The notes beneath the pieces are model-generated. The model was given only the letters and a program-made list of their open reading frames with translations, was not told the origin of the DNA and did not search any database. The position numbers and the translations under genes are program-made. DNA of 64,000 bases, taken from contig JBMNCO010000132.1 of NCBI GenBank assembly GCA_049366815.1, positions 20,783 to 84,782 of the forward strand. Direction: 5' to 3'. Positions 54,712 through 63,790 of the stretch are shown here, one piece after another (within the stretch, counting starts at the first letter, position 1; every line of letters starts with the position of its first letter). Source of the DNA: CAYNYM01 sp049366815 (lineage in GTDB: Bacteria > Desulfobacterota > DSM-4660 > Desulfatiglandales > HGW-15).

Positions 54712-55233
54712 TTATCTCAGCGCATAAATATCCGGAAGATACCTGTATTGCTCGTCAAAATCAAGCCCGTACCCGATCAGAAACCCTTCGTGAACGTGAA
54801 ACCCGCGATAATCGATAATGACATCCTCTTCGCGCCGCTCCATCTTGTCGATCAGGGCACAAACCTTAATGGATTCCGGAGACTTCTCCTCCAAATTTTT
54901 GACAATTTTTTTCAGTGTCAAACCCGTATCCACGATGTCCTCAACCACGATAACGTGTTTCCCCTTCAGGGAAACCTCGACATCCTTTGTCAGGGTAACG
55001 GAACCACTTGACTTCACCTCCGAGCCATAACTTGCAGCCCTGATAAAGTCGATCTTGGATGGGATAGTCAGCGCCATGACCAGATCGGAAAAAAAAAACA
55101 CCGCCCCATTCAAAACACCGACCATTACGGGCTCTTTGTCCGCATACTCTGAAGATATTTGACGGGCGAGTTCTTTCACCCTTGCAAGAATCTCTTCGCG
55201 TGAAAACAGCAGTTGTCTTTCCACCTCGCACAC
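54712..55233 (-). CDS. hpt: hypoxanthine phosphoribosyltransferase
   Basis: 173 residues. Type I PRTase with the PRPP loop HVIVVEDIVDTGLTLKKIV, the SYG element of the flexible loop (AASYGSEVKSSG), and the C-terminal FLIGYGLDFDEQYRYLPDIYAL that binds purine. It salvages hypoxanthine/guanine. The start is GTG: 55233 is given, but GTG 55224 has better spacing from AAAGG and is equally likely. Confidence 0.94.
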   Translation of the reverse strand: MCEVERQLLFSREEILARVKELARQISSEYADKEPVMVGVLNGAVFFFSDLVMALTIPSKIDFIRAASYGSEVKSSGSVTLTKDVEVSLKGKHVIVVEDIVDTGLTLKKIVKNLEEKSPESIKVCALIDKMERREEDVIIDYRGFHVHEGFLIGYGLDFDEQYRYLPDIYALR

Positions 55234-55545
55234 CTTTCGCCGTGTTTCAGTTGTTTTGCCCCCTATTTTAAATATTCCAGTGGGTGGTCACCGCGCAAAT
55301 TACGCCGTTCTTCAAAAGGGCTCACCGCATGGGATCGTTATTCGGTGACCTGTCGACCCGACAAAAAAATGAGCGGGCCGCTTCTTTTTGTTTAGACGTA
55401 AGATATTGAATTTCTATCGGTGCGTCAACAGGATAAATCCATCAAAAGGCCCGGGTTGCCGTTCTTTCATGCGCATCCTGTTCAAGCCGGTTTTTCATGC
55501 AACGTCGAGGGCATGACAAGATCACCTTTTTGCAAGGGTTAAGGA
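55234..55545. other. non-coding interval upstream of hpt
   Basis: 312 bp with no gene. It separates hpt from the thioesterase gene, both on the minus strand, and should hold the hpt promoter. Confidence 0.4.
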
Positions 55546-55986
55546 TCAGGGAGGCGGGAGCTGCTCCTCAGGCAGGAAAGGCAACAACTCTTGTTTTCTG
55601 AAAACAAGGGCGGAACAGGATGCGATGAGGGTGCCCTTGGCGTCCCTCACCTTGATTTCATAGGTGGCTGTTCTTCTTGATCGATGTATCTCGAAAGACT
55701 CGGCCCGGAGGACGCTGTTCAGTTCCGGGGCCTGATGGTAGGTCACACTCATATTGAGGGCCACAGCCACGTTTCCATGAGAATTGGACGAGATTTCAAA
55801 GGCCTCGTCGATGAGTGAAAAAATGGCCCCTCCATGGGTCATGCCGAGCAAATTCAGATTATCCTGTCGGGGCTCCATTTCTACGAGGGCATAACCGGTA
55901 TCCACCTCAAGGAGTCGTATGCCCATCTTGCACGCATAGGGCTCATTCTCTACGCGTCGCCTGAATGCGATCCATTTCTCTTCCAT
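55546..55986 (-). CDS. PaaI-type hotdog thioesterase
   Basis: 146 residues with the hotdog fold. The active-site segment is LNLLGMTHGGAIFSLIDEAFEISSNS, where the HGG and downstream Asp/Glu are those of PaaI-like acyl-CoA thioesterases. ALNMSVTYHQAPELNSVL and RRTATYEIKVRDAKGTLIASCSALVF complete the fold. It would hydrolyse arylacyl- or acyl-CoA, freeing trapped CoA, which fits an aromatic degrader. It follows the sensor-kinase gene by 95 bp. Confidence 0.87.
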   Translation of the reverse strand: MEEKWIAFRRRVENEPYACKMGIRLLEVDTGYALVEMEPRQDNLNLLGMTHGGAIFSLIDEAFEISSNSHGNVAVALNMSVTYHQAPELNSVLRAESFEIHRSRRTATYEIKVRDAKGTLIASCSALVFRKQELLPFLPEEQLPPP

Positions 55987-56081
55987 GTCACTCGCGGCTC
56001 CGTGAATTTTTCTGCATGTGGCAGGAGTTCAAACCCTTTTGTCATGCATAACGGCCCACTCAATAACAAGGTCCTTCGTTT

Positions 56082-58934
56082 TCATAAAGAGGGGGTCTCG
56101 GTTGGTTGCGTCGGTAGGGAGGTCTCCATTTCACACGCCTCCTGCATGGGAACAGATGGGAAAAAGACCCTGAAAAGGCTTCGCCCCGAATCATAGCAGT
56201 CTTCCGCTGTATGGCAATGGGGGCAGTTGGAAATTTTTCCGGGGCAAATATCACTTTCCCCAGGAATATAGCGGCATCTTTGCGATTTCATAGTAAGGCT
56301 GAAATGGAAACGCTCGGCAAAAATCTTCATTCGGAGAAGATCCGCACCCCTACCTCCGGCATTGAAATCAAAAGGCCTTCTGGAGGAGTAATCCAAGGTA
56401 TCCTGTGTGGAAAAAAAGCCTTCAAAAATGCGCCTCTGGGATTCTTCGGTGATTCCAACGCCGAAATCATAAACCATCAATTCCGCCCCTTTGCCGCGCT
56501 GCCTGACGACAATCTCGATCTTTCCCTCGTCAGGCGTTGCCTCCACCGCATTTTTTATCAGGCCGTCAACGATCTTCCCCAATACATCTTCAGGGATGCA
56601 AATCTCAGGACTTTTGTATAACTTGCTGATCACCGTCACATCTCGATGCGAAAATTTCCTTTTTAAGGCCTTGAGTCTGTTACCGACAAAGACATCCAGA
56701 GGGATTTTCGAGAACTCCGTCTTCTTGGGTCCGAAGACCTCTTCAATGCGCCGCCTCACCCTCTCAACAAGCGGACCCTCTCCCACTTCATCGGCCACAA
56801 GGGTCTCCAATTCGTCTTTACATTCTTCCAAAAGCAGGGTAAGGAGATCGTAGGTCTTATAATGCCTTTGCTGAATGATATCTTCTACCTGCATCTGAAT
56901 TTCAAGGATACGTTCCAGATTTCTTTGTGACCTCTCAATTGTGGGCATCCATGTTTCTTCGGGCAGTCCCAGCGCGACCATTCTCTTTTTCAGTACATTC
57001 ACAGAGGCCAAGAGGACTGAGACCGGGGTCTTTAACTCATGGGACAGATGATTGATGACCTTGTCCTTTGCCCGATTCAGGATGGCCACTTCTTCGTAGG
57101 CCTTGCTGGCCTCCTTGGCGTACCTCGCATTCTCCACTGAGAGTGCCACCGTACTCGCAATCATACTTAATCGCACGATGTCTTTGCTGTCAAAGGCACC
57201 CTCTCTCTTGTTGAGCGCCATGATAACTCCGGTCATTCGCTCTCTGGCACTCAGAGGAACCGCAATCATATTGTCTGCATGGAGCCCAAGCCGCTCGTCA
57301 ACCGCCCTATTGAAAATCGGCTCCTTTGAGGTATCGGGCACAATTATGGGTTCCCCCGTCTGAATGACCTTTCCGGTCACCCCGGAGTCGGCCGGATACC
57401 GAATCTCCCGCGCCCTCTTTTGTGTGGCCTGATCGTCGTAGGCCCCGGCCAAAAAAAAGAGCTCCTTATTATCCTTGTCAAGGAGAATAACGCTGGCACC
57501 ATCCACGTTGAGAAAGCGCTTTATCTCACCCGCAATGTAGTTGAGGAGATCCTCCAATTTACGGTACTTCGGGAGGGCGCGGCTGATGGAGGCGAGGCTC
57601 TCCCTGATCTGATAGTCCTTGCTGACTTCCTTGGCGTACCTGGCATTCTCCACTGAGAGCGCCACCGTACTCGCAATCATACTTAACCGTTCTATGTCTT
57701 TGCTGTCAAAGACACCTTCTCTCTTGTTGAGCGCCATGATAACTCCGGTCATTCGCTCTCTGGCACTCAGAGGAACCGCAATCATATTGTCTGCATGGAG
57801 CCCAAGCCGCTCGTCAACCGCCCTATTGAAAATCGGCTCCTTTGAGGTATCGGGCACAATTATGGGTTCCCCCGTCTGAATGACCTTTCCGGTCACCCCG
57901 GAGTCGGCCGGATACCGAATCTCCCGCGCCCTCTTTTGTGTGGCCTGATCGTCGTAGGCCCCGGCGAAAAAGAAGAGTTCCTTATTCTCCTCGTCAAGGA
58001 GAATAACGCTGGCACCATCCACGTTGAGAAAGCGCTTTATCTCACTCGCAATGTAGTTGAGGAGATCCTCCAATTCACGGTACTTCGGGAGGGCGCGGCT
58101 GATGGAGGCGAGGCTCTCCCTGATCCGAGAGGCACGTTTCTCGTCTGTGATGTCACGAAGGATGACAATTTCGCCTGTGGGAGCGGCATTATCCTCAAAA
58201 TAGAGTGATGCCTTGAGCAGCACATCAAGCACATGCCCATCCTTGGTCAGTCTTTTGGTCTCATAGTGGGCTGTAATGTTGGTCTCAAAAAGCTTTCTGA
58301 TTTGTTCGCTTGTTTCCTGTTCCAGACCAGGCGGCACATAGGGGATCTTTTTGCCCTTCAGTTCTTCCATGGTCCAGCCGAATGTTTCCGTGAAAGCCTG
58401 ATTGAGATAGGACAATTTACCATCCGGTTCAAAGACCGCCATGGGATAGGGGACAAATTCCAGGACCGTAAGGTACCTCTTTTCCGCAACCCGGCTCTCT
58501 TCATATCGACACTTATAACGCCGTATTAATTCAAGCATTTCCTTCTGGGCCTTGAACTTTTCAGTAATGTCCCTGGCCGTGCCACGGAAGCCGATCTTTT
58601 CCCCTTTACTGTCGGCAACCGGCTGGGCCGATAGTTCGATGACCCGGGAGCGGCCCTCTTTGTCAAAAATTTCCCAGACAATATCTGAAAGGCCTTTATT
58701 GGTGCGGGAAATCAAGGCAAAAAGATCGAAAGCGGCTTTGGCATGCTCTTCACCCATGAATTTACGGAGATTCTGCGACTGAATTTCTTCCGGAGGATAT
58801 CCGAAGACTTTGCAGAGGGAATTATTGAAATAGAGAAAATTACCATCAATATCCAGTTCATAAATGCCTTCATCGATATTTTCCAGGAGTACCCGGTACC
58901 GTCTTTCATTAGGAAAAACAACTGCCTTATTCAT
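56082..58934 (-). CDS. PAS-PAS-GAF-GAF sensor histidine kinase
   Basis: 950 residues. Two PAS domains (about residues 10-130 and 155-275) are followed by two GAF domains (about 280-445 and 452-615) that are almost identical. A dimerisation/phospho-acceptor helix follows with NHLSHELKTP (His632), and then the ATPase domain with the N-box LIKNAVEATPDEGKI and the G1-box DFGVGITEESQRRIFEGFF. No transmembrane segment, so it is cytosolic. Near the end a Cys-rich stretch (QRCRYIPGESDICPGKISN, then CPHCHTAEDC) is inserted before the last beta-strand and could bind metal or sense redox. No partner regulator is adjacent. The input signal is unknown. Confidence 0.92.
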   Translation of the reverse strand: MNKAVVFPNERRYRVLLENIDEGIYELDIDGNFLYFNNSLCKVFGYPPEEIQSQNLRKFMGEEHAKAAFDLFALISRTNKGLSDIVWEIFDKEGRSRVIELSAQPVADSKGEKIGFRGTARDITEKFKAQKEMLELIRRYKCRYEESRVAEKRYLTVLEFVPYPMAVFEPDGKLSYLNQAFTETFGWTMEELKGKKIPYVPPGLEQETSEQIRKLFETNITAHYETKRLTKDGHVLDVLLKASLYFEDNAAPTGEIVILRDITDEKRASRIRESLASISRALPKYRELEDLLNYIASEIKRFLNVDGASVILLDEENKELFFFAGAYDDQATQKRAREIRYPADSGVTGKVIQTGEPIIVPDTSKEPIFNRAVDERLGLHADNMIAVPLSARERMTGVIMALNKREGVFDSKDIERLSMIASTVALSVENARYAKEVSKDYQIRESLASISRALPKYRKLEDLLNYIAGEIKRFLNVDGASVILLDKDNKELFFLAGAYDDQATQKRAREIRYPADSGVTGKVIQTGEPIIVPDTSKEPIFNRAVDERLGLHADNMIAVPLSARERMTGVIMALNKREGAFDSKDIVRLSMIASTVALSVENARYAKEASKAYEEVAILNRAKDKVINHLSHELKTPVSVLLASVNVLKKRMVALGLPEETWMPTIERSQRNLERILEIQMQVEDIIQQRHYKTYDLLTLLLEECKDELETLVADEVGEGPLVERVRRRIEEVFGPKKTEFSKIPLDVFVGNRLKALKRKFSHRDVTVISKLYKSPEICIPEDVLGKIVDGLIKNAVEATPDEGKIEIVVRQRGKGAELMVYDFGVGITEESQRRIFEGFFSTQDTLDYSSRRPFDFNAGGRGADLLRMKIFAERFHFSLTMKSQRCRYIPGESDICPGKISNCPHCHTAEDCYDSGRSLFRVFFPSVPMQEACEMETSLPTQPTETPSL
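57103..58125. repeat. 516-bp tandem duplication encoding two GAF domains
   Basis: 57103-57609 and 57619-58125 are almost identical in DNA at an offset of 516 bp (172 codons). Long runs are identical, for example from ATTCGCTCTCTGGCACTCAG through the GAF core, with only scattered differences. The duplication is in frame and lies inside the sensor-kinase gene. Confidence 0.9.
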
Positions 58935-59502
58935 GGGAGGGTCCCTTTTGATGGCGATTGATCAAATCAACAATTTTTGCTGGGGAACATGCGAGGGCTG
59001 GACTTGCCGGCACGCATCTTCCTCCGGTCGAGAGTGCGCAGAGTGATATTTTGACAACTATTTTAAAATAAAATCAATTATACTGTCATTACAAATCCCT
59101 CTTGCCGTGGGTCGAAAATGATATTCTATAAACAGGAGTCGAAAGCGGGGTTCCATACCGAGATCAATGTCGTGTCATTGACCGTCTTTTTACCCGGTGC
59201 CCATTTTCCGAGGACGTCAGGCCGACGGACAATAATATCCTGTGCATGTAAACCTTATTGTGAGATCAAGCAGGAATTGACCCCTCGGCTCCATCGTGCT
59301 ATCTACCCTGAAGATCGTTTCTTCCAGGTATGCACGACTCCGAGTGGAACAGCCGGACATCAGTCAACACCCTAATGTCTTGTTTCCTCATGTTTTTTAC
59401 TGGGATCTGATATTTTCCGGCCCCAAGCATGGATCTGAAAAGGGGCCATTTTCGGATGACCCCGATGAACAAATCAAAAAAAATGTTTAACTGATTGAAA
59501 AA
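58935..59502. other. divergent regulatory interval between the sensor kinase and rnhA
   Basis: 568 bp without a gene. The stretch 59050-59095 is AT-rich (TTGACAACTATTTTAAAATA, later TATACT) and has promoter-like words, but the spacing between TTGACA and TATACT (22 bases) is too long for a standard promoter. Confidence 0.4.
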
Positions 59503-59958
59503 ATGGACGATAGATATAATGAGGTTGTAGAAATCTTTGGTGATGGCGCCTGTAGCGGGAATCCGGGACCGGGCGGGTACGGGGCGGTTCTGATATTCAG
59601 GAATGTGAGAAAAGAGATCTCCGGCTGCGCCCGCGATACCACGAATAACCGAATGGAAATGACCGCTGTCATTGAGGCCTTGAGGCTGATAAAGCGTCCT
59701 TCGAGAATAAGGATAACCACTGATTCGAATTACCTGGTCAAGGGGATGACAGAATGGCTCCCCGGTTGGATTAAGAGAGGCTGGCAAAATTCCCAAAAAA
59801 AACCCGTCTTGAATCGGGACCTTTGGGAAACGCTCCTGAGGCTTTCCCGGGGCCATGAGATTGAGTGGAGATGGATTAAAGGGCACGCCGGACACAAAGA
59901 AAACGAACGGTGCGATGAACTGGCCAGAATGGCTATGAGACAATGTATCAGCGGATGA
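59503..59958 (+). CDS. rnhA: ribonuclease HI
   Basis: 151 residues. The DEDD catalytic set is visible: Asp in VEIFGDGACSGNPGPGGYG, Glu in NNRMEMTAVIEAL, Asp in ITTDSNYLVKGM, and Asp in the KGHAGHKENERCDELARM block. It cuts the RNA strand of RNA-DNA hybrids. A single gene, divergent from the sensor kinase. The usual basic handle (W..GW..) is present as WLPGWIKRGWQ. Confidence 0.95.
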   Translation: MDDRYNEVVEIFGDGACSGNPGPGGYGAVLIFRNVRKEISGCARDTTNNRMEMTAVIEALRLIKRPSRIRITTDSNYLVKGMTEWLPGWIKRGWQNSQKKPVLNRDLWETLLRLSRGHEIEWRWIKGHAGHKENERCDELARMAMRQCISG

Positions 59959-60046
59959 TAAACGGAATTTTTCATGGGACTATCGATCGTGCCAAGACTG
60001 GATTAAGCTGGTCATCACTTTAAAAGTCAATGCACTTGATAAATCT

Positions 60047-60066
60047 TTAAAACAACGTTGTTTTAA
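60047..60066. promoter_or_regulatory. 20-bp perfect palindrome, candidate operator
   Basis: TTAAAACAACGTTGTTTTAA is its own reverse complement. It lies 66 bp before the start of the acidic zinc-ribbon gene in AT-rich DNA, a typical position for a dimeric repressor site. There is only one copy in the window. Confidence 0.5.
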
Positions 60067-60131
60067 TTCTAAATAAATATTATTCTTATTTGATTTTTAA
60101 TTTTCAAGACATCCAAATTTTGGAGTTTAAC

Positions 60132-61367
60132 ATGAAATGTCCTAAGTGTGGTTATATCAGCTTCGATCACAATCTCTCCTGTCCCAAGTGCAACAAAGAC
60201 ATCTCCATCGAGCAGGCCAGGCTCAATATCCCCGCCTTTATGCCGAACCCTCTTTTTCTCCTTGGTCTTTTGACAGGTGAATCCGAAAAGGCCCATGCCG
60301 GCTTCGGAGTGGACACATCGTCTTTTTTGGGGGATACGGGCCAGGACGATATTTTGGGTTTGAGTGAATCACTGCTTGATGAAACAGACGATTTCAGCTT
60401 TGATGAGTCTCAAGAAACCGAAATCATCATTCAAGAGGACGTCTCCGGCGAAGCGGAAGAATCCAAACCAGATTTTGACAGCCGGGGTGAAACGGTGCTG
60501 TTTGATGAATCGCCTTTGGATGCTCTTGACGAAGACGCACAGGACGGGGAACCGCCCCTTGAAGAGGACGAATTTTCTCTGGATTTTGAGGACCTTTCCA
60601 GTGCGCCCCCTGAAACAGCGCAAACCGCTTCCCCGGTTGAGCAGGCTGAGATCGGCGGTGAAGACCTCACGCTGGGCCTGAACAAGGTTAGCGAAGATGA
60701 CGTCACGCTTGGAGGTTTATACGAATCAGAGGCTGATCTTGAGCTAGGGGATCTCGAAATGGAATTCAGGGATTCCGAGGAGATCCGACAATCTGATTTC
60801 GAGCTCGATGATGAGGACGATGCCCGTGAAGAGGGGGCAAATGTTAAGGACGAAGAACTCCAGCCTGACGAGATATCCCTGGAAGAAGCGCACGAATTCC
60901 AGGATATGGAGGCTTCTGAAGAGGCAAAAGAAGAATCAGGAGATAAAATTGACGTAGAGGCCCTCGAGGGACTCGACCTCAAATTCCAGGACTCGAAGGA
61001 GGCCTTTGAGAAAGGTGAGGACGAAATCAATCTGAAAGACCTGAAGGTGAACGCTACCGGCGAGTTGGAGATCGGGTCTCAGGAAGAGATTTTCTCTGAA
61101 GAGGCGGCCGTCGAATCGATTCAGGAATCTGAAGACTCTTTTGATTTGGAAAGCATCAATGGAAAAGGACCGTTCTATGATCCTGGACAGGCTGAACCTG
61201 AGGACTTTGACATAGAGAATACCCTTCTCGAATTGGACGATATCCCCCTTTCCGAGGAGTCCGTCACCCAATTTCCCAATCATGGGGAGAGCGAAATGTC
61301 ATTTGATCTTGAAGACTTGGATCTTGACCTTGATTTGGAGGATGACCCTGATAATAATTTGAGATAA
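60132..61367 (+). CDS. very acidic protein with N-terminal zinc ribbon
   Basis: 411 residues. MKCPKCGYISFDHNLSCPKCNKDI is a double CxxC zinc ribbon. NIPAFMPNPLFLLGLLTG is a short hydrophobic patch. The remaining ~340 residues are low-complexity and dominated by Asp, Glu, Ser and Leu, with repeated DL-E-type units (SLDFEDLSS, DLELGDLEMEF, MSFDLEDLDLDLDL). Probably intrinsically disordered and strongly negative. ATG 60132 with GGAG 7 bases upstream; the frame open to 60090 is not supported. It shares the zinc-ribbon-plus-acidic-linker style with the 53671 protein but lacks a membrane helix. Function unknown. Confidence 0.78.
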   Translation: MKCPKCGYISFDHNLSCPKCNKDISIEQARLNIPAFMPNPLFLLGLLTGESEKAHAGFGVDTSSFLGDTGQDDILGLSESLLDETDDFSFDESQETEIIIQEDVSGEAEESKPDFDSRGETVLFDESPLDALDEDAQDGEPPLEEDEFSLDFEDLSSAPPETAQTASPVEQAEIGGEDLTLGLNKVSEDDVTLGGLYESEADLELGDLEMEFRDSEEIRQSDFELDDEDDAREEGANVKDEELQPDEISLEEAHEFQDMEASEEAKEESGDKIDVEALEGLDLKFQDSKEAFEKGEDEINLKDLKVNATGELEIGSQEEIFSEEAAVESIQESEDSFDLESINGKGPFYDPGQAEPEDFDIENTLLELDDIPLSEESVTQFPNHGESEMSFDLEDLDLDLDLEDDPDNNLR

Positions 61368-61421
61368 GATAAATTTTCATCTTGACCTGTCTCACTCAAG
61401 ACGCTATTATACGTTCCTCGT

Positions 61422-61494
61422 GCCGAGATAGCTCAGTCGGTAGAGCAGGGGACTGAAAATCCCCGTGTCCCCAGTTCAATTCTGGGTCTCGGCA
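61422..61494 (+). tRNA. tRNA-Phe (GAA)
   Basis: A 73-base cloverleaf. Acceptor GCCGAGA 61422-61428 pairs with TCTCGGC 61487-61493, with discriminator A 61494. The D-arm contains AGCTCAGTCGGTAGAGC. The anticodon arm GGGGA-CTGAAAA-TCCCC has anticodon GAA at 61455-61457. The T-arm contains GTTCAATTC. No CCA is encoded. Confidence 0.96.
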
Positions 61495-61514
61495 TCTGAA
61501 TTTAAAAATAATTT

Positions 61515-61547
61515 AAAAGGGTTACGGTTCTAAATCGTAGCCCTTTT
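61515..61547 (+). terminator. Rho-independent terminator after tRNA-Phe
   Basis: AAAAGGGTTACG (61515-61526) pairs with CGTAGCCCTTTT (61536-61547) across a 9-base loop with one T-G wobble, followed by ATTTT. It lies 20 bp after the tRNA. Confidence 0.75.
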
Positions 61548-62119
61548 ATTTTGCTCTAGATGATTATGTAAGCACTATGTAAGCAGGAGAAATATTTTCG
61601 GCATCCGTGAAATAGCCATAAAAAAGCCCCGGCCAACCGGAACACGGTCCCCGGTTTTCGGTGATCGGCCTCGGCCGTGAACTTTTTTGTTGAGCATAGG
61701 CAAAAATTGAGTTACGAAAAAAATGATTTAATTCCTCTTATCACCTACGGAAGCCCCCTACCCCCTACCAACTCAATTAAGATAAAGTTGCCAGGGGGTT
61801 TCCTTTTACCCTATGACAGCTTGGGAATTCACTAATCTAACATTTTACTCAACCACTACATTCTGAGGATGATCATCGCTAACGCTTCACAGAAAGAGGG
61901 GCCGACTCCAACCTTCTGCAGTATCGCGATCATCTTGGCCCCCTTTCTAGCCCCCTTTATCCGAATACGACAAAAGGCCACGATGGTCTGTGAACTGTCG
62001 GATAAAGGCCTGAGCAAACAATCGCGCACTGTGCACTGGCAATCCCGAACGAAGACCTGTACCGCAAAGCTTTTTCGGCTGCAGACCTCAACAAACCTAC
62101 ACAGAAAGAAGAAATCACC
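61548..62119. other. non-coding interval after tRNA-Phe
   Basis: 572 bp with no supported gene. It contains the direct repeat TATGTAAGCA twice (61565-61585 region), a GC-rich segment near 61622-61680 and the orphan hairpin at 61749-61807. This could be the scar of an element once inserted at the tRNA, but no integrase is left. Confidence 0.45.
61749..61807 (+). terminator. orphan terminator-like hairpin
   Basis: GGAAGCCCCCT (61749-61759) pairs with AGGGGGTTTCC (61793-61803) with one G-T wobble, followed by TTTT. The loop is long (33 bases). There is no gene directly upstream on either strand for it to terminate. Confidence 0.45.
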
Positions 62120-63790
62120 ATGAATGAAACACCGGATCTGGTTTTATTCAACGCCCAGATCATCACAGTCGACAAGGCCTTTAGTGTCAAAGAGACTGTG
62201 GCACTGAAGGAGGGCAGGATTGTTTTTGTGGGCAGCAATTCCGACCTCAAGAACCAGTTTTCCCCTGCCCGTCGGGAGATGGATCTGAAGGGTCTTACGG
62301 TCATCCCGGGGGTCATCGACTCCCACGTTCATGTGATAGGGATCGGTCTCGAAAGACAGAAGGTCTCCCTGGCCGAGGCAGAATCAATTTCCGATGTGCT
62401 GGATATTTTGGAAAAGGAATGCCGGAGGCTCGGTCCAGAGGCCTGGGTGGTCACGAGTCAGGTGGATTTCGTCCCTTCCCATCTCAGGGAAAAGAGATTG
62501 CCCAACAGGTGGGAACTGGACAGCATTTCCGATAAGAACCCGATCATGGTGACCCGTGGGGAGCATTTCAGCGTGGTCAACAGCTATGCCCTTGGACTGG
62601 CAGGGATCGACAGGGATTCGGTCCCTGTTGAGGGTGGGACCATCATGAAAGATCCCGAGACCGGGGAACCCACGGGATGGCTGGGAGATACCACCCTTAA
62701 TCAGGTCAGAAAACTCATTCCCCCCATGACCCACGCTGAACGCGTGGCTGCCCTTAAGGCGGCCATGGTTGAATTGAATGGGCTGGGGATCACCAGCGTC
62801 ATTGAGGCGAGTGCAGATCGGGATGATCCCGGCTTCCGGGCCTACAGGGAACTCTGGACCCAGGGAGAGCTGACCATCAGGACCCGTATGCTGGTAGGTT
62901 CACCGGGCCGGCCGGTCCCCATGGAGGATTTGGAGAAAGGCCCTTTGGAGGTTTCCAGGGCCCGGGGCTTGGGGGACAACGGGGATGACATGCTCAGGTT
63001 ATGGGGGGCCAAGCTCCTCGTGGACGGAGGCATAGAGACGGCCTTTCTGCGAGAGCCCTATATGATCATTCCTGGGGAGCAGGAGGACCTTGATTATCGG
63101 GGGAGGCTCATGATGTCGAGGGACCGATTAATAGAGCTCTGCCTGCTGGCCGCCCGAAAGGGTTGGCGGCTGGGGATCCATACGGTCGGGGATGCGGCGC
63201 TGGATGCTGTGCTGGAGGCTTTTGAGCGGGCGGACCGGGAATATACCATCCGGGGCAGACGCTGGTCCGTGATGCACGGTTTTCTGGTTTGCCCCGAACA
63301 CTTTGAAATCATGCGCAGGCTGGGCATCACTGTCGCCTGCCAGTTCTCACACTCCTATACAAAGGGCGATGCCATGGTCAAGTGGTGGGGCCCTGAAAGG
63401 GCCTCCCGGGCCAATCCGGTCAAAGAATATATACAGGAGGGCATCCCAGTGGGCGGTGGGTCCGACGGAAAATCCGCTGAGTGGCGCACCCCTATCCTTT
63501 TCTGGATTGATCTGACAAGGCAGACCCAGTTGTCAGGGGTGCTGGGGCCGGACCTGGTCCTCACGCGGGAGGAGATGCTGCGACACCATACGATCGACGC
63601 CGCGTACATCCTGGGCGAGGAGGAGGCCTTGGGGTCAATCGAACGGGGCAAAAAGGCCGATCTTACGGTACTTTCAAAGGATATTCTGGCCTGCCCAATC
63701 GACGAGATCAAAGACATGGAGGTCCTTATGACCGTGGTGGACGGGAAGGTTGTCTATGAAGAAAGGGGCGATGACAGGCTTTCAGCATGA
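62120..63790 (+). CDS. YtcJ-type amidohydrolase
   Basis: A 556-residue metal-dependent amidohydrolase (Amidohydro_3/YtcJ). The N-terminal beta domain carries LVLFNAQIITVDKAF and VALKEGRIVFVGSN. The metal site starts with VIPGVIDSHVHVIGIG (HxH). RLGIHTVGDAALDAVLEAFERA and WSVMHGF supply later His ligands, and GVPVGGGSDGKSAEWRTP-like IPVGGGSDGKSAEW holds the catalytic Asp. It ends with GSIERGKKADLTVLSKD and VLMTVVDGKVVYE. Natural substrates of the group are mostly unknown (amides, N-acyl compounds). ATG 62120 is used; its ribosome-binding site is weak (AAAGAAGAAATCACC). Confidence 0.9.
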   Translation: MNETPDLVLFNAQIITVDKAFSVKETVALKEGRIVFVGSNSDLKNQFSPARREMDLKGLTVIPGVIDSHVHVIGIGLERQKVSLAEAESISDVLDILEKECRRLGPEAWVVTSQVDFVPSHLREKRLPNRWELDSISDKNPIMVTRGEHFSVVNSYALGLAGIDRDSVPVEGGTIMKDPETGEPTGWLGDTTLNQVRKLIPPMTHAERVAALKAAMVELNGLGITSVIEASADRDDPGFRAYRELWTQGELTIRTRMLVGSPGRPVPMEDLEKGPLEVSRARGLGDNGDDMLRLWGAKLLVDGGIETAFLREPYMIIPGEQEDLDYRGRLMMSRDRLIELCLLAARKGWRLGIHTVGDAALDAVLEAFERADREYTIRGRRWSVMHGFLVCPEHFEIMRRLGITVACQFSHSYTKGDAMVKWWGPERASRANPVKEYIQEGIPVGGGSDGKSAEWRTPILFWIDLTRQTQLSGVLGPDLVLTREEMLRHHTIDAAYILGEEEALGSIERGKKADLTVLSKDILACPIDEIKDMEVLMTVVDGKVVYEERGDDRLSA

